Below the pieces are notes generated by a model that was given only the letters and a program-made list of their open reading frames with translations, ran no database searches and was not told the DNA's origin. The position numbers and the translations under genes were made by a program. From positions 248,001 through 312,000 of the forward strand of contig CAJYKV010000007.1 in NCBI GenBank assembly GCA_913774955.1: 64,000 nucleotides of DNA. The letters run 5' to 3'. Every line of letters starts with the position of its first letter. The first letter of the stretch is position 1. This document shows, in pieces, positions 31,938 through 41,209 of this stretch. This stretch comes from an uncultured Acidovorax sp. (GTDB lineage: Bacteria > Pseudomonadota > Gammaproteobacteria > Burkholderiales > Burkholderiaceae_C).

Positions 31938-32591
31938 ATGGATTACGTTCTTTCACTTCTGGGGCCGCTGGCGCAGGGCGCGACGGTCACGCTGAAGCTC
32001 TTCGCGATCACGCTGGTGCTGGCGGTTCCGCTGGGGCTGGCGCTGGCGCTGGCGCGGTTGTCGCGCTGGGGGCTGCTGTCGGGGCTGGTCAACGGCTACA
32101 TCTGGCTGATGCGCGGCACGCCGCTGATGCTGCAGATGCTGTTCATCTATTTCGCGCTGCCGTTCGTGCCGGTGATCGGCGTGCGGCTGCCGGATTTTCC
32201 CGCGGCGGTGGTGGCATTCGCGCTGAACTACGCGGCGTACTTCGCCGAGATCTTCCGCGCGGGCATCCAGTCGATCGACCGCGGCCAGTACGAGGCTGCC
32301 AAGGTGCTGGGCATGACGTACGGGCAGACGATGCGGCGCATCGTGCTGCCGCAGATGGTGCGACGCATCCTGCCCCCCATGAGCAACGAGACCATCACGC
32401 TGGTCAAGGACACGTCGCTCATCTACGTGCTGGCCCTGAACGACCTGCTGCGCGCCGCGCGCGGCATCGTGCAGCGCGATTTCACGACCACGCCCTTCCT
32501 CGTGGCCGCCGCTTTCTATCTCGTGATGACCCTGGTGCTGACCTGGGGCTTCCAGCGCCTGGAGCGCCGCTATGCCCGCCATGATGCCTGA
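31938..32591 (+). CDS. Amino-acid ABC transporter permease (HisM/GlnP type)
   Basis: 217-residue inner-membrane permease with about five helices. It has the family's N-terminal GATVTLKLFAITLVLAVPLG and MRGTPLMLQMLF segments and the EAA loop (YEAAKVLGMTYGQTMRRIVLPQ) that docks with the ATPase. It is the only permease in the locus, so it probably acts as a homodimer. It overlaps the ATPase gene by 20 bases and is separated from the binding-protein gene by the dispersed repeat. Confidence 0.93.
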   Translation: MDYVLSLLGPLAQGATVTLKLFAITLVLAVPLGLALALARLSRWGLLSGLVNGYIWLMRGTPLMLQMLFIYFALPFVPVIGVRLPDFPAAVVAFALNYAAYFAEIFRAGIQSIDRGQYEAAKVLGMTYGQTMRRIVLPQMVRRILPPMSNETITLVKDTSLIYVLALNDLLRAARGIVQRDFTTTPFLVAAAFYLVMTLVLTWGFQRLERRYARHDA

Positions 32592-33390
32592 CCTCTCCGC
32601 CCCCGCTGCCGGTGCCGCCGCATCCGTCGCCGCGCCCATGATCGAGGCGCGCGGCCTGCACAAGGCCTTCGGCGGCCTGCCCGTGCTGCGGGACGTGTCG
32701 CTCACGCTCGGCCGCGGCGAGACCGTGGCCGTGATCGGCCCCTCGGGCTCGGGCAAGAGCACTTTCCTGCGCTGCCTGAACCATCTGGAGACCATCGACC
32801 GTGGCCACATCGCCATCGAAGGCGACACGCTCGCGACCACCGATGCCGGGGGACGCTGCCGCTACGTGCCCGATGCCGAGGTGCGCCGCATCGGCCGGCG
32901 CATGGGCATGGTCTTCCAGTCGTTCAACCTGTTCCCGCACCTCACCGTGCTGGAGAACGTCATCGAGGCACCCATGGTGGTCAAGGGCGTGTCCCGCCAG
33001 GCCGCCGTGCCGCCCGCGCAGGCGCTGCTCGCGAAGGTGGGGCTGCTCGAGAAGCAGGACAGCTACCCGGGCCGGCTGTCGGGCGGGCAGAAGCAGCGCG
33101 TGGCCATCGCCCGCGCGCTGGCGATGGAGCCGGACATCCTGCTGTTCGACGAGCCCACTTCGGCGCTCGACCCGGAGCTGACCGGCGAGGTGCTCCGCAC
33201 CATGCGCGCGCTGGCCCAGGAACGCATGACCATGCTGGTCGTCACCCACGAGATGGGCTTCGCGCGCGAGGTGGCGAACCGCGTGGTGTTCATGGACCAG
33301 GGCGAGATCATCGAGGCCGCGCCGGCGGTGGAGTTCTTCGCGAACCCGCGGCATGCGCGAACGCAGGCCTTTCTTCGCAGCATGCTGTGA
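32572..33390 (+). CDS. Amino-acid ABC transporter ATP-binding protein (GlnQ/HisP type)
   Basis: 272 residues. Walker A is GPSGSGKST (56-64), the Q-loop is MVFQSFNLFPHLTVLENV, the signature is LSGGQKQRVAIARAL, Walker B is ILLFDEPTSALDPE, and the switch His is in VVTHEMGFA. About 23 residues precede the conserved MIEARGLHKAFG; starts at 32581 and 32584 are equally possible. It powers uptake through the preceding permease. Confidence 0.94.
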   Translation: MPAMMPDLSAPAAGAAASVAAPMIEARGLHKAFGGLPVLRDVSLTLGRGETVAVIGPSGSGKSTFLRCLNHLETIDRGHIAIEGDTLATTDAGGRCRYVPDAEVRRIGRRMGMVFQSFNLFPHLTVLENVIEAPMVVKGVSRQAAVPPAQALLAKVGLLEKQDSYPGRLSGGQKQRVAIARALAMEPDILLFDEPTSALDPELTGEVLRTMRALAQERMTMLVVTHEMGFAREVANRVVFMDQGEIIEAAPAVEFFANPRHARTQAFLRSML

Positions 33391-33418
33391 CGCGGACGCC
33401 ACATCCCAGCATGCTGGG
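33378..33418. promoter_or_regulatory. Two copies of the palindrome CAGCATGCTG
   Basis: CAGCATGCTG occurs at 33378-33387, running into the ATPase stop, and at 33407-33416, inside a longer perfect palindrome CCCAGCATGCTGGG (33405-33418). The centres are 29 bases apart. They could be a paired protein-binding site or a weak terminator stem; no T-tract follows. Confidence 0.4.
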
Positions 33419-33497
33419 TGGTCGGATCTGCTAAAGCCATTGAATGGCATCGCTTTGATGCTCTTGAAAGCATAGCGGGAAGCCGAGGCTGTTTCCA

Positions 33498-33523
33498 GCA
33501 AACATGCATGCATGTATGTTTGC
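33498..33523. promoter_or_regulatory. 26-base palindrome upstream of mlaF, operator-like
   Basis: The left half GCAAACATGCATG and right half CATGTATGTTTGC are complementary at 12 of 13 positions. It ends 76 bases before the mlaF start in DNA poorer in G+C. The shape and the ACAT...ATGT core recall TetR/AcrR-type operators; no such regulator gene is adjacent. Confidence 0.5.
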
Positions 33524-33599
33524 GTTACCATCGCTCGCACGTCCCGCGGCCGCAGCCGCGACAATCACGCTTTCACCCGCATTCATCCCCTTTTCCCGC

Positions 33600-34433
33600 A
33601 TGTCCGAAACCCCCCTGGTCGAGCTGCGCAACGTCACGTTCTCGTATGGCGATCGACCGATCCTGCGCGACGTGTCGCTGCGCATTCCGCGCGGCAAGGT
33701 GACGGCGCTCATGGGCGCGTCCGGCGGCGGCAAGACGACGGTCCTGCGCCTCATCGGGGGGCAGCACCTGGCGCAGCAGGGCGAGGTGCTGGTGAACGGC
33801 CAGGACGTGGCGCGCATGGACCGCGACCAGCTCTACGCCGCGCGCCGTCGCATGGGCATGCTGTTCCAGTTCGGCGCGCTCTTCACCGACATGACCGTGT
33901 TCGAGAACGTGGCCTTCCCGCTGCGCGAGCACACCGATCTCTCGGAAGCGCTGGTGCGCGACATCGTGCTCATGAAGCTGCAGGCCGTGGGCCTGCGCGG
34001 CGCGCGCGACCTGATGCCGAGCCAGATCTCCGGCGGCATGGCGCGCCGCGTGGCGCTGGCGCGCGCCATCGCGCTCGATCCCGAACTGATCCTGTACGAC
34101 GAGCCCTTCGCGGGGCTCGACCCGATTTCGCTCGGCACGGCGGCGCAGCTGATCCGGCAAATGAATGACGCCATGGGGCTCACCACGCTCGTCGTCTCCC
34201 ACGACGTGGAGGAAACCTTCCGCGTTGCGGACCACGTGGTCATCCTGGGGCCCGGGGTGGTGGCGGCCCAGGGGTCGCCCGAAGAGGTGCGCGCCAGCAC
34301 CGATCCGCTGGTGCACCAGTTCGTGCACGCGCTGCCCACCGGCCCCGTCCCGTTCCATTACCCCGGCCCCTCGGTGGCCGACGATTTCGGGCCGCTCGGC
34401 AAGGGCGACGCCGCGGGCGGAGGTGCGCGATGA
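33600..34433 (+). CDS. mlaF: Phospholipid transport ATPase MlaF
   Basis: 277-residue ATP-binding subunit of the Mla complex, which maintains outer-membrane lipid asymmetry by moving phospholipids between the membranes. Walker A is GASGGGKTT (39-47), the signature ISGGMARRVALARAI, Walker B LILYDEPFAGLDP and the switch His VVSHDVEET. The SGGMARRV form of the signature is typical of MlaF. The start is the ATG before SETPLVE; upstream codons in frame lie in the palindrome region. The stop overlaps mlaE (ATGA). Confidence 0.95.
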   Translation: MSETPLVELRNVTFSYGDRPILRDVSLRIPRGKVTALMGASGGGKTTVLRLIGGQHLAQQGEVLVNGQDVARMDRDQLYAARRRMGMLFQFGALFTDMTVFENVAFPLREHTDLSEALVRDIVLMKLQAVGLRGARDLMPSQISGGMARRVALARAIALDPELILYDEPFAGLDPISLGTAAQLIRQMNDAMGLTTLVVSHDVEETFRVADHVVILGPGVVAAQGSPEEVRASTDPLVHQFVHALPTGPVPFHYPGPSVADDFGPLGKGDAAGGGAR

Positions 34434-35212
34434 GCTGGTGGAAACCTTCCGACGTCGGCTTCGCCACGCGCCGCCTGCTCGCGGACATCGGCCGGGCGAC
34501 CCGCCTGTTCGCACGCCTCGTGGGTCTGGTGGGACCGACCCTGCAGCGCTTCGGCCTGGTGCGCGACCAGCTGCACTTCCTGGGCAACTATTCGCTGTCG
34601 ATCATCGCCATCTCGGGCCTCTTCGTGGGCTTCGTGCTGGGGCTGCAGGGCTACTACACGCTGCAGCGCTACGGCTCCTCGCAGGCGCTCGGGCTGCTCG
34701 TGGCGCTCGCGCTGGTGCGCGAGCTCGGGCCCGTGGTGTCGGCGCTGCTGTTCGCGGGCCGTGCGGGTACGTCGCTCACCGCCGAGATCGGCCTGATGCG
34801 CGCGGGCGAGCAGCTGTCGGCCATGGAGATGATGGCCGTCGATCCGGTGCGCCGCATCCTCGCGCCGCGCTTCTGGGCCGGCGTGATCGCCATGCCGCTG
34901 CTGGCGGCCGTGTTCAGCGCGGTCGGCGTGCTCGGGGGCTGGGTGGTCGGCGTGGTCATGCTCGGCGTGGACGGCGGTGCCTTCTGGGGCCAGATGCAGG
35001 GTGGGGTGGACGTGTGGGCGGACGTGGGCAATGGCGTCCTCAAGAGCTTCGTCTTCGGCATCACCGTCACCTTCGTCGCGCTGCTGCAGGGCTTCGTCGC
35101 CAAGCCGACGCCCGAGGGCGTGTCGCGCGCCACCACGCGCACCGTCGTGATGGCCTCGCTCACGGTGCTGGGGCTGGACTTCCTGCTCACCGCGTGGATG
35201 TTCAGCTTCTAA
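34430..35212 (+). CDS. mlaE: Phospholipid transport permease MlaE
   Basis: 260-residue inner-membrane permease of the MlaE family. It has an amphipathic N-terminus, a coupling region (GLQGYYTLQRYGSSQALGLLVALALVRELGPVV is the family core, in part), GRAGTSLTAEIGLMRAGEQLSAMEMMAVDP, and about five membrane helices. It partners with MlaF, MlaD and MlaB. Confidence 0.96.
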   Translation: MSWWKPSDVGFATRRLLADIGRATRLFARLVGLVGPTLQRFGLVRDQLHFLGNYSLSIIAISGLFVGFVLGLQGYYTLQRYGSSQALGLLVALALVRELGPVVSALLFAGRAGTSLTAEIGLMRAGEQLSAMEMMAVDPVRRILAPRFWAGVIAMPLLAAVFSAVGVLGGWVVGVVMLGVDGGAFWGQMQGGVDVWADVGNGVLKSFVFGITVTFVALLQGFVAKPTPEGVSRATTRTVVMASLTVLGLDFLLTAWMFSF

Positions 35213-35266
35213 GCGCCGTCGCCTGCCTTCAGCCAGAACCCCCTTCCAAGAGAAACGAAACACACC

Positions 35267-35758
35267 ATGCAGCACTCCAAGAACGATGTCTGGGTCGGCC
35301 TGTTCGTCCTGCTGGGCGGCGCGGCCCTGCTTTTCCTCGCCCTGCAGTCCGCCAACCTGCTGCGCCTGCAGTGGCGCACGGGCTACCACGTCACGGCGCT
35401 GTTCGACAACATCGGCGGCCTGAAGCCCCAGTCCGCGGTGCGCAGCGCCGGGGTGGTGGTGGGCCGCGTGCAGTCCATCACCTTCGACGACAAGACCTTC
35501 CAGGCCCAGGTGGCGCTGGAGCTGGACAAGCGCTATGCCTTTCCCAAGGACAGCTCGCTCAAGATCCTGACCAGCGGCCTGCTGGGCGACCAATACATCG
35601 GCATCCAGGCGGGTGCCGACGAGAAAAACCTCGCCGAGGGCGACCGCATCACCTCCACGCAGTCCGCGGTGGTGCTGGAAAACCTCATCGGCCAGTTCCT
35701 CTACGGCAAGGCCGAGGAGGGCGGCGGCGGGGCTTCCGCTTCGGGTAGCAAGAAATGA
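35267..35758 (+). CDS. mlaD: Phospholipid transport MCE protein MlaD
   Basis: 163 residues: one N-terminal membrane helix (about 8-28) and a periplasmic MCE domain (about 38-115) with LFDNIGGLKPQSAVRSAGVVVGRV, the MCE signature. MlaD hexamers form the lipid channel above MlaFE. The C-terminus is Gly/Ser-rich and short. It overlaps mlaA by ATGA. Confidence 0.95.
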   Translation: MQHSKNDVWVGLFVLLGGAALLFLALQSANLLRLQWRTGYHVTALFDNIGGLKPQSAVRSAGVVVGRVQSITFDDKTFQAQVALELDKRYAFPKDSSLKILTSGLLGDQYIGIQAGADEKNLAEGDRITSTQSAVVLENLIGQFLYGKAEEGGGGASASGSKK

Positions 35759-36534
35759 CGACAACAATGAACCCCCTGTTTTCCCCCTCCCGCGCGCCTT
35801 CCCTGCGCGGCAGCGCCGGCGTTTTGGCCGCGGCCTGCCTGATCGCCGGTTGCGCCACCGGCCCGGATGCGAATCCGCGCGACCCGTTCGAGCCCTACAA
35901 CCGCGGCATGACGCGGTTCAACGACAAGGTCGACGACGTCCTGCTGCGCCCCGTGGCCACGGCCTATACCGAGGTGACGCCGCGCCTGGTGCGCACCGGC
36001 GTGAGCAACTTCTTCGCCAACCTTGGGGATTTCTGGTCTTTCGTGAACAACGCGCTGCAGCTGCAGGGCGAGGGCGCGCTCAACAGCATCGCGCGCTTCA
36101 GCGCGAACACCGTCTTCGGCCTGGGCGGCGTGCTCGACATCGCGACCGAGATGGGCATCGACCGCTCGAAGCAGGATTTCGGCCTCACGCTGGGCCGCTG
36201 GGGAGTGCCCACCGGGCCGTACCTGGTGCTGCCGCTGCTCGGGCCCTCCACCGTGCGCGACACCATCGCGCTGCCGGTGGACGCCAAGGGCAACCTGATC
36301 ACCTACGTCGATCCGGTCTCCGACCGCAATGCGCTCTATGCGCTGCGCGTCGTGGACACCCGCGCCAACCTGCTGCGCGCGAGCTCCGTGCTGAGCGCAG
36401 CCGCGCTCGACAAGTACAGCTTCACGCGCGACGCCTATCTGCAGGTGCGCAACCAGGCCGTGCAGACGGACAAGCGCGGCGAAGAACGCTACGACGAGAA
36501 CGCCGGCAAGCTGCCCCCGGAGCCCGCGCGCTGA
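35755..36534 (+). CDS. mlaA: Outer-membrane phospholipid-removing lipoprotein MlaA (VacJ)
   Basis: 259 residues. The signal ends AAACLIAGCATGPD (lipidated Cys). The MlaA domain has DPFEPYNRGMTRFND, RTGVSNFFANLGDFWSFVNNALQ, LGRWGVPTGPYLVLPLLGPSTVRD and ITYVDPVSDRN. It is a ring-shaped outer-membrane protein that extracts mislocalised phospholipid from the outer leaflet and hands it to MlaC. In E. coli mlaA is unlinked; here it sits between mlaD and mlaC. Confidence 0.95.
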   Translation: MTTTMNPLFSPSRAPSLRGSAGVLAAACLIAGCATGPDANPRDPFEPYNRGMTRFNDKVDDVLLRPVATAYTEVTPRLVRTGVSNFFANLGDFWSFVNNALQLQGEGALNSIARFSANTVFGLGGVLDIATEMGIDRSKQDFGLTLGRWGVPTGPYLVLPLLGPSTVRDTIALPVDAKGNLITYVDPVSDRNALYALRVVDTRANLLRASSVLSAAALDKYSFTRDAYLQVRNQAVQTDKRGEERYDENAGKLPPEPAR

Positions 36535-36706
36535 CGCAGGGCGCCACGGCACAGCACGGCGCGGCACTGCGCCGCACGCCTGCGGGCGCGGTTGCAGTTG
36601 CTTGCATCCGTGCACGCGCCAGACGCACGCCCGCCTGGCGCCCAGGCAAGAATGCAACATGACCGATGCTTTCCCCGACGGAACGCATCCCTGAAAGGAA
36701 CCGAAC

Positions 36707-37363
36707 ATGACGATGAGCCGACGAACCCTGGGCCAGGCCGCCCTGTGCACCGCCGCCGTGCTGTGGCTGGGCGTGCCGGTGGCCGCCCTGGCCGCCGACG
36801 AAGCGCCGGACGAACTGATCAAGCGCCTGTCCACCGACGTGCTGAACACGGTGCGCAGCGACAAGAACATCAAGGCCGGCGACGTCAACAAGATCACCGC
36901 GCTGGTCGACAAGACCATCCTGCCGCACGTGAACTTCCGCCGCATGACCGCCGCCGCCGTGGGCCCGGCCTGGCGCCAGGCCACGCCGCAGCAGCAGGCC
37001 CGCCTGCAGGACGAGTTCAAGTCGCTGCTGGTGCGCACCTACTCGGGCGCCCTGAGCCAGGTGAACGACCTCTCGATCCAGGTCAAGCCGCTGCGCGCCA
37101 GCGCCGGCGACACCGATGTGCTCGTGCGCTCCGAGATTCTGGGCCGCGGCGATCCCATCCAGCTGGACTACCGCCTGGAGAAGACCCCCGGCGATGCCGC
37201 GGGCTGGAAGATCTACAACCTGAACGTGATGGGCGTCTGGCTGGTGGAGACTTACCGCACCCAGTTCGCCCAGGAGATCAATGCCAAGGGCATCGATGGC
37301 CTGATCGAGTCGCTGGCGGCCCGCAACAAGGCCAACGCCGCGGGCACCGGCAAGGCCGGCTGA
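36707..37363 (+). CDS. mlaC: Periplasmic phospholipid carrier MlaC
   Basis: 218 residues with a Sec signal (about residues 1-30, ending AALAADE) and the MlaC (Tol-Tol-Ttg2D) fold: VDKTILPHVNFRRMTAAAVGPAWRQ, FKSLLVRTYSGAL, and GWKIYNLNVMGVWLVETYR near the C-terminus. It ferries phospholipid between MlaA and MlaD. AAAGGAA precedes the ATG. About 170 bases separate it from mlaA, with no gene in them. Confidence 0.95.
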   Translation: MTMSRRTLGQAALCTAAVLWLGVPVAALAADEAPDELIKRLSTDVLNTVRSDKNIKAGDVNKITALVDKTILPHVNFRRMTAAAVGPAWRQATPQQQARLQDEFKSLLVRTYSGALSQVNDLSIQVKPLRASAGDTDVLVRSEILGRGDPIQLDYRLEKTPGDAAGWKIYNLNVMGVWLVETYRTQFAQEINAKGIDGLIESLAARNKANAAGTGKAG

Positions 37364-37390
37364 CCGCCTGCCGGCACGCACTTCACTGCC

Positions 37391-37687
37391 ATGCTGGTCC
37401 TTCCCACTGAACTGACCCACCGGCAGGCCGAGGCCTGCCTGCGGATGCTGCTGCAGGGGCTCAAGGCGCACCGCGACGAGATCCTCGTCGTGGACGCCGC
37501 GCCGCTCGCGGTGTTCGACTCCTCCGCCCTGGCGGTGCTGCTCGAGTGCCGCCGCGCCACGCTGCTGGAGAACCGGCGCTTCGAGGTGAAGGGCCTGCCC
37601 GAGGGGCTGTCGAAGCTGGCGGGGCTGTATGGGGTGGGTGAGCTGCTGACGGCATCTCCCTCCGAGGCCGTGGCCCGGCCGTCCTGA
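37391..37687 (+). CDS. mlaB: STAS-domain protein MlaB
   Basis: 98-residue STAS protein that binds MlaF and stabilises the transporter. LVVDAAPLAVFDSSALAVLLECRR carries the conserved DSSA motif of MlaB, and the helix RRATLLENRRF with LPEGLSKLAGLYGVGELL follows. It lies 27 bases after mlaC and completes the mla set. Confidence 0.88.
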   Translation: MLVLPTELTHRQAEACLRMLLQGLKAHRDEILVVDAAPLAVFDSSALAVLLECRRATLLENRRFEVKGLPEGLSKLAGLYGVGELLTASPSEAVARPS

Positions 37688-37817
37688 GCGCCACTGCCGT
37701 GGGACGGCTGCCCTGCGGGGCCCTGACGGCATGTTTATCCGGCGCTCCGAGGCGCCAGCGCGGGCAAGACCGCCAGCCGGCACGCAAGCGGGCGAAACCT
37801 TAGAATCTCCCGCTTCC

Positions 37818-38795
37818 ATGCCCGCAGTCTCCTTCCAGTCCGTTTCCAAGACCTACGACACGCCCAAAGGGCCGTTCCAGGCGCTCGATGGCGTGAGCCT
37901 CGACATCGAGGAGGGCGAGTTCTTCGGCCTGCTCGGGCCGAACGGCGCCGGCAAGACCACGCTCATCAGCATCCTGGCGGGCCTCGCGCGCGCCTCGGGC
38001 GGGCGGGTGCTGGTACAGGGCAGCGACGTGCTCGCCGACTACGCCGAGGCGCGCCGCAAGCTCGGCATCGTGCCGCAGGAGATCGTCTTCGATCCGTTCT
38101 TCAACGTGCGCGAGGCGCTGCGCATCCAGTCCGGCTATTTCGGCGTGAAAAACAACGACGCCTGGATCGACGAGCTGCTCGAGAGCCTGGGCCTCGCCGA
38201 CAAGGCCACGTCCAACATGCGCCAGCTGTCCGGGGGCATGAAGCGCCGCGTGCTGGTGGCGCAGGCGCTGGTGCACAAGCCGCCCATCATCGTGCTGGAC
38301 GAGCCCACGGCGGGCGTCGACGTCGAGCTGCGCCAGACGCTGTGGCAGTTCGTCGCGCGGCTCAACAAGGCCGGCCACACGGTGCTCCTCACCACCCATT
38401 ACCTGGAAGAGGCCGAGGCGCTCTGCCAGCGCATCGCGATGCTCAAGCGCGGCCGGATGGTGGCGCTCTCCACCACCTCCGAGCTGCTGCAGGCGGCCTC
38501 CACCAACGTGCTGCGCTTCAAGACCGACGATGCGCTGCCGCCGGCGCTGGCCGCCGCCGCGCGCGTCACCGGCCGCGTGGTGCAGCTGCCCGCGCAGGAC
38601 GCGGCGGACATCGAGGGCATCCTCTCCGGGCTGCGTGCCGCCGGCGTCGGCGTGCACGACGTGGAGATCCGCAAGGCGGACCTGGAGGACGTGTTCCTGA
38701 ACCTCATGGCCGAGGGGCGCTATCCCGATCCGGCGCGCGGGCCGGCCCCGCCGGACGAGCCCGCGGAAACGCCCGAAGGCGGGGTGCGGCTATGA
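37818..38795 (+). CDS. ABC-2 type exporter ATP-binding protein (YadG-like)
   Basis: 325 residues. Walker A is GPNGAGKTT, signature LSGGMKRRVLVAQAL, Walker B PIIVLDEPTAGVDVELR, switch LLTTHYLEEAEAL. It belongs to the DrrA/NodI/YadG group that works with ABC-2 permeases in export. The substrate is unknown. The start is the ATG before PAVSFQSV; the longer open frame has no ribosome site. The stop overlaps the permease start. The pair separates mlaB from ibaG. Confidence 0.9.
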   Translation: MPAVSFQSVSKTYDTPKGPFQALDGVSLDIEEGEFFGLLGPNGAGKTTLISILAGLARASGGRVLVQGSDVLADYAEARRKLGIVPQEIVFDPFFNVREALRIQSGYFGVKNNDAWIDELLESLGLADKATSNMRQLSGGMKRRVLVAQALVHKPPIIVLDEPTAGVDVELRQTLWQFVARLNKAGHTVLLTTHYLEEAEALCQRIAMLKRGRMVALSTTSELLQAASTNVLRFKTDDALPPALAAAARVTGRVVQLPAQDAADIEGILSGLRAAGVGVHDVEIRKADLEDVFLNLMAEGRYPDPARGPAPPDEPAETPEGGVRL

Positions 38796-39547
38796 CCGGC
38801 TGGCAGACCCTGTTCTACAAGGAGGTGCTGCGGTTCTGGAAGGTGAGCTTCCAGACCATCGCGGCGCCGGTGCTCACGGCCGTGCTCTACCTGCTGATCT
38901 TCGGCCACGTGCTCGAAGACCATGTGAAGGTCTATGACCGCCTGAGCTACACGGCCTTCCTGGTGCCGGGGCTCGTGATGATGAGCGTGCTGCAGAACGC
39001 CTTCGCCAACAGCTCGTCGAGCCTCATCCAGAGCAAGATCATGGGCAACCTGGTGTTCGTGCTGCTCACGCCGCTGTCGCACTGGTCCTGGTTCTTCGCG
39101 TACGTGGGCTCGTCGATGGTGCGCGGGCTGGCGGTGGGGCTGGGCGTGTTCATCGCCACGCTGGGCTTCGCGCGGCCGGAATTCGCGGCGCCGCTCTGGA
39201 TAGTGGCGTTCGCGCTCCTGGGCGCGGCGCTGCTCGCCACGCTGGGGCTGATCGCCGGTCTCTGGGCCGACAAGTTCGACCAGATGGCGGCCTTCCAGAA
39301 TTTCATCATCGTGCCGATGACCTTCCTCTCGGGCGTGTTCTATTCCATCCAGTCGCTGCCGCCCTTCTGGCAGACGGTGAGCCACCTGAACCCGTTCTTC
39401 TACATGATCGACGGCTTCCGCTACGGCTTCTTCGGGCAGAGCGACGCTTCGCCCTGGCTCAGCCTGGCCATCGTGGGCTGCGCCTGGCTCGCGGTGAGCG
39501 CGCTGGCCGTGCACCTGCTGCGCACCGGCTACAAAATCCGCCATTGA
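38792..39547 (+). CDS. ABC-2 type exporter permease (YadH-like)
   Basis: 251-residue inner-membrane protein with six predicted helices and the ABC-2 features FYKEVLRFWKVSFQTIAAPVL, FLVPGLVMMSVLQNAF, SSSSLIQSKIMGNLVF and PMTFLSGVFYSIQSLPPFWQ. It forms the channel for the preceding ATPase. The substrate is not known for this subgroup. Confidence 0.9.
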   Translation: MTGWQTLFYKEVLRFWKVSFQTIAAPVLTAVLYLLIFGHVLEDHVKVYDRLSYTAFLVPGLVMMSVLQNAFANSSSSLIQSKIMGNLVFVLLTPLSHWSWFFAYVGSSMVRGLAVGLGVFIATLGFARPEFAAPLWIVAFALLGAALLATLGLIAGLWADKFDQMAAFQNFIIVPMTFLSGVFYSIQSLPPFWQTVSHLNPFFYMIDGFRYGFFGQSDASPWLSLAIVGCAWLAVSALAVHLLRTGYKIRH

Positions 39548-39641
39548 TCCCGACCGGCAACCTGCCGGGCGGGCCCTGCGCAGGCGCGCCGGACCGGCCG
39601 GCAGGGCCCATCCACGAACCGCTTCCTACGACGCTTCTCCC

Positions 39642-39893
39642 ATGATCACCGCCGACCAACTCAAAGACCTGATCCGCGCCGGGCTGCCCTGCGAACACAT
39701 CGCGCTGGAAGGCGACGGCCGCCACTGGTATGCGACCATCGTCTCGGCCGAATTCGAGGGCAAGCGCGCCATCCAGCGCCACCAGCGGGTGTACGCCACG
39801 CTGGGCAGCCGCATGCAGACGGACGAGGTGCATGCGCTGTCGATGAAGACCTTCACGCCCGCCGAGTGGGCCGCGCAGCCGCGGGACGAGTGA
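39642..39893 (+). CDS. ibaG: BolA-family protein IbaG
   Basis: 83-residue BolA/IbaG protein that pairs with monothiol glutaredoxins and helps in iron-sulfur handling. [28 protein letters not shown] and [15 protein letters not shown], then [15 protein letters not shown], match the family, with the conserved His in HALSMKT. The order mla-ibaG-murA is the same as in E. coli apart from the inserted exporter. murA begins two bases after its stop. Confidence 0.93.
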   Translation: MITADQLKDLIRAGLPCEHIALEGDGRHWYATIVSAEFEGKRAIQRHQRVYATLGSRMQTDEVHALSMKTFTPAEWAAQPRDE

Positions 39894-39895
39894 TC

Positions 39896-41209
39896 ATGGA
39901 CCAACTCCAGATCCGCGGCGGCCGCGCCCTGACCGGCGAGGTGCCGATCTCCGGCGCCAAGAATGCCGCATTGCCCGAGCTGTGCGCGGCGCTGCTCACG
40001 GCCGAGCCCGTGACCCTGCTCAACGTACCGCGCCTGCAGGACGTGGCCACCATGCTGCAGCTCATCCGCAACATGGGTGTCTCGGCCGAGCATTCCCAGG
40101 GCGGCGACCGCGCCGACAGCGGCACCGTGCGCATCGATGCCGGCGCGCTTTCCACGCCGGAGGCGCCTTACGAACTCGTGAAGACGATGCGCGCATCGGT
40201 GCTGGCGCTGGGCCCGCTGCTGGCGCGCTTCGGCGAGGCCACGGTATCGCTGCCCGGCGGCTGCGCGATCGGTTCGCGGCCGGTGGACCAGCACATCAAG
40301 GGGCTGACGGCCATGGGGGCCGAGATCCTGGTGGAGCACGGCTACATGATCGCGCGCCTGCCCGCCGGCCGCTCGCGTCTGCGCGGCGCACGCATCACCA
40401 CCGACATGGTCACGGTGACGGGGACCGAGAACCTGCTCATGGCCGCCACGCTGGCCGAGGGCGAGACGGTGCTCGAGAACGCGGCGCAGGAGCCCGAGGT
40501 GGTGGATCTGGCCGAGATGCTGATCGCCATGGGTGCGCGCATCGAGGGCCACGGCACCAGCCGCATCCGCGTGCAGGGCGTGGAGCGCCTGGGCGGCTGC
40601 ACGCACCGCGTGGTGGCCGACCGCATCGAGGCCGGTACGTTTTTGTGCGCGGTGGCGGCCACGGGCGGCGAGGCGCTGCTGCGCCATGCGCGCGCCGACC
40701 ACCTCGACGCCGTCATCGAGAAGCTGCGCGAGGCCGGTGCTTCGCTGGAGGCGGTGGAAGGGCCGGCGGGCGGCATCCGTGTGCGCAGCCCCGGCGCGGG
40801 CCGGTTGCGGGCGCAGAGCTTCCGCACCACCGAATACCCCGGGTTTCCGACCGACATGCAGGCGCAGTTCATGGCGCTCAATGCGGTGGCGCAGGGCGCC
40901 TCGCGCGTCACGGAAACGATTTTCGAGAACCGCTTCATGCACGTGGACGAGCTGCTGCGCCTGGGCGCGCGCATCCAGGCCGACGGCAAGGTGGCGGTGA
41001 TCGAGGGGCTGGGCGACACCGGCACGCTGCTGTCGGGCGCCACGGTCAGGGCGACGGATCTGCGCGCCTCCGCGAGCCTAGTGATCGCCGGGCTGGTGGC
41101 CACGGGGCAGACCACGGTGGACCGCATCTACCACCTCGACCGGGGATACGACTGCATGGAAGGCAAGCTGCGCGCCCTGGGCGCCGATATCGAAAGGGTG
41201 AAGGCATGA
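39896..41209 (+). CDS. murA: UDP-N-acetylglucosamine 1-carboxyvinyltransferase
   Basis: 437-residue enzyme that adds enolpyruvate from PEP to UDP-GlcNAc, the first committed step of peptidoglycan synthesis. The fosfomycin-target Cys is Cys123 in [17 protein letters not shown]. Other landmarks are the N-terminal [20 protein letters not shown] and [18 protein letters not shown]. The ATG at 39896 starts at the family N-terminus. It is coupled to hisG by ATGA. Confidence 0.97.
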   Translation: MDQLQIRGGRALTGEVPISGAKNAALPELCAALLTAEPVTLLNVPRLQDVATMLQLIRNMGVSAEHSQGGDRADSGTVRIDAGALSTPEAPYELVKTMRASVLALGPLLARFGEATVSLPGGCAIGSRPVDQHIKGLTAMGAEILVEHGYMIARLPAGRSRLRGARITTDMVTVTGTENLLMAATLAEGETVLENAAQEPEVVDLAEMLIAMGARIEGHGTSRIRVQGVERLGGCTHRVVADRIEAGTFLCAVAATGGEALLRHARADHLDAVIEKLREAGASLEAVEGPAGGIRVRSPGAGRLRAQSFRTTEYPGFPTDMQAQFMALNAVAQGASRVTETIFENRFMHVDELLRLGARIQADGKVAVIEGLGDTGTLLSGATVRATDLRASASLVIAGLVATGQTTVDRIYHLDRGYDCMEGKLRALGADIERVKA

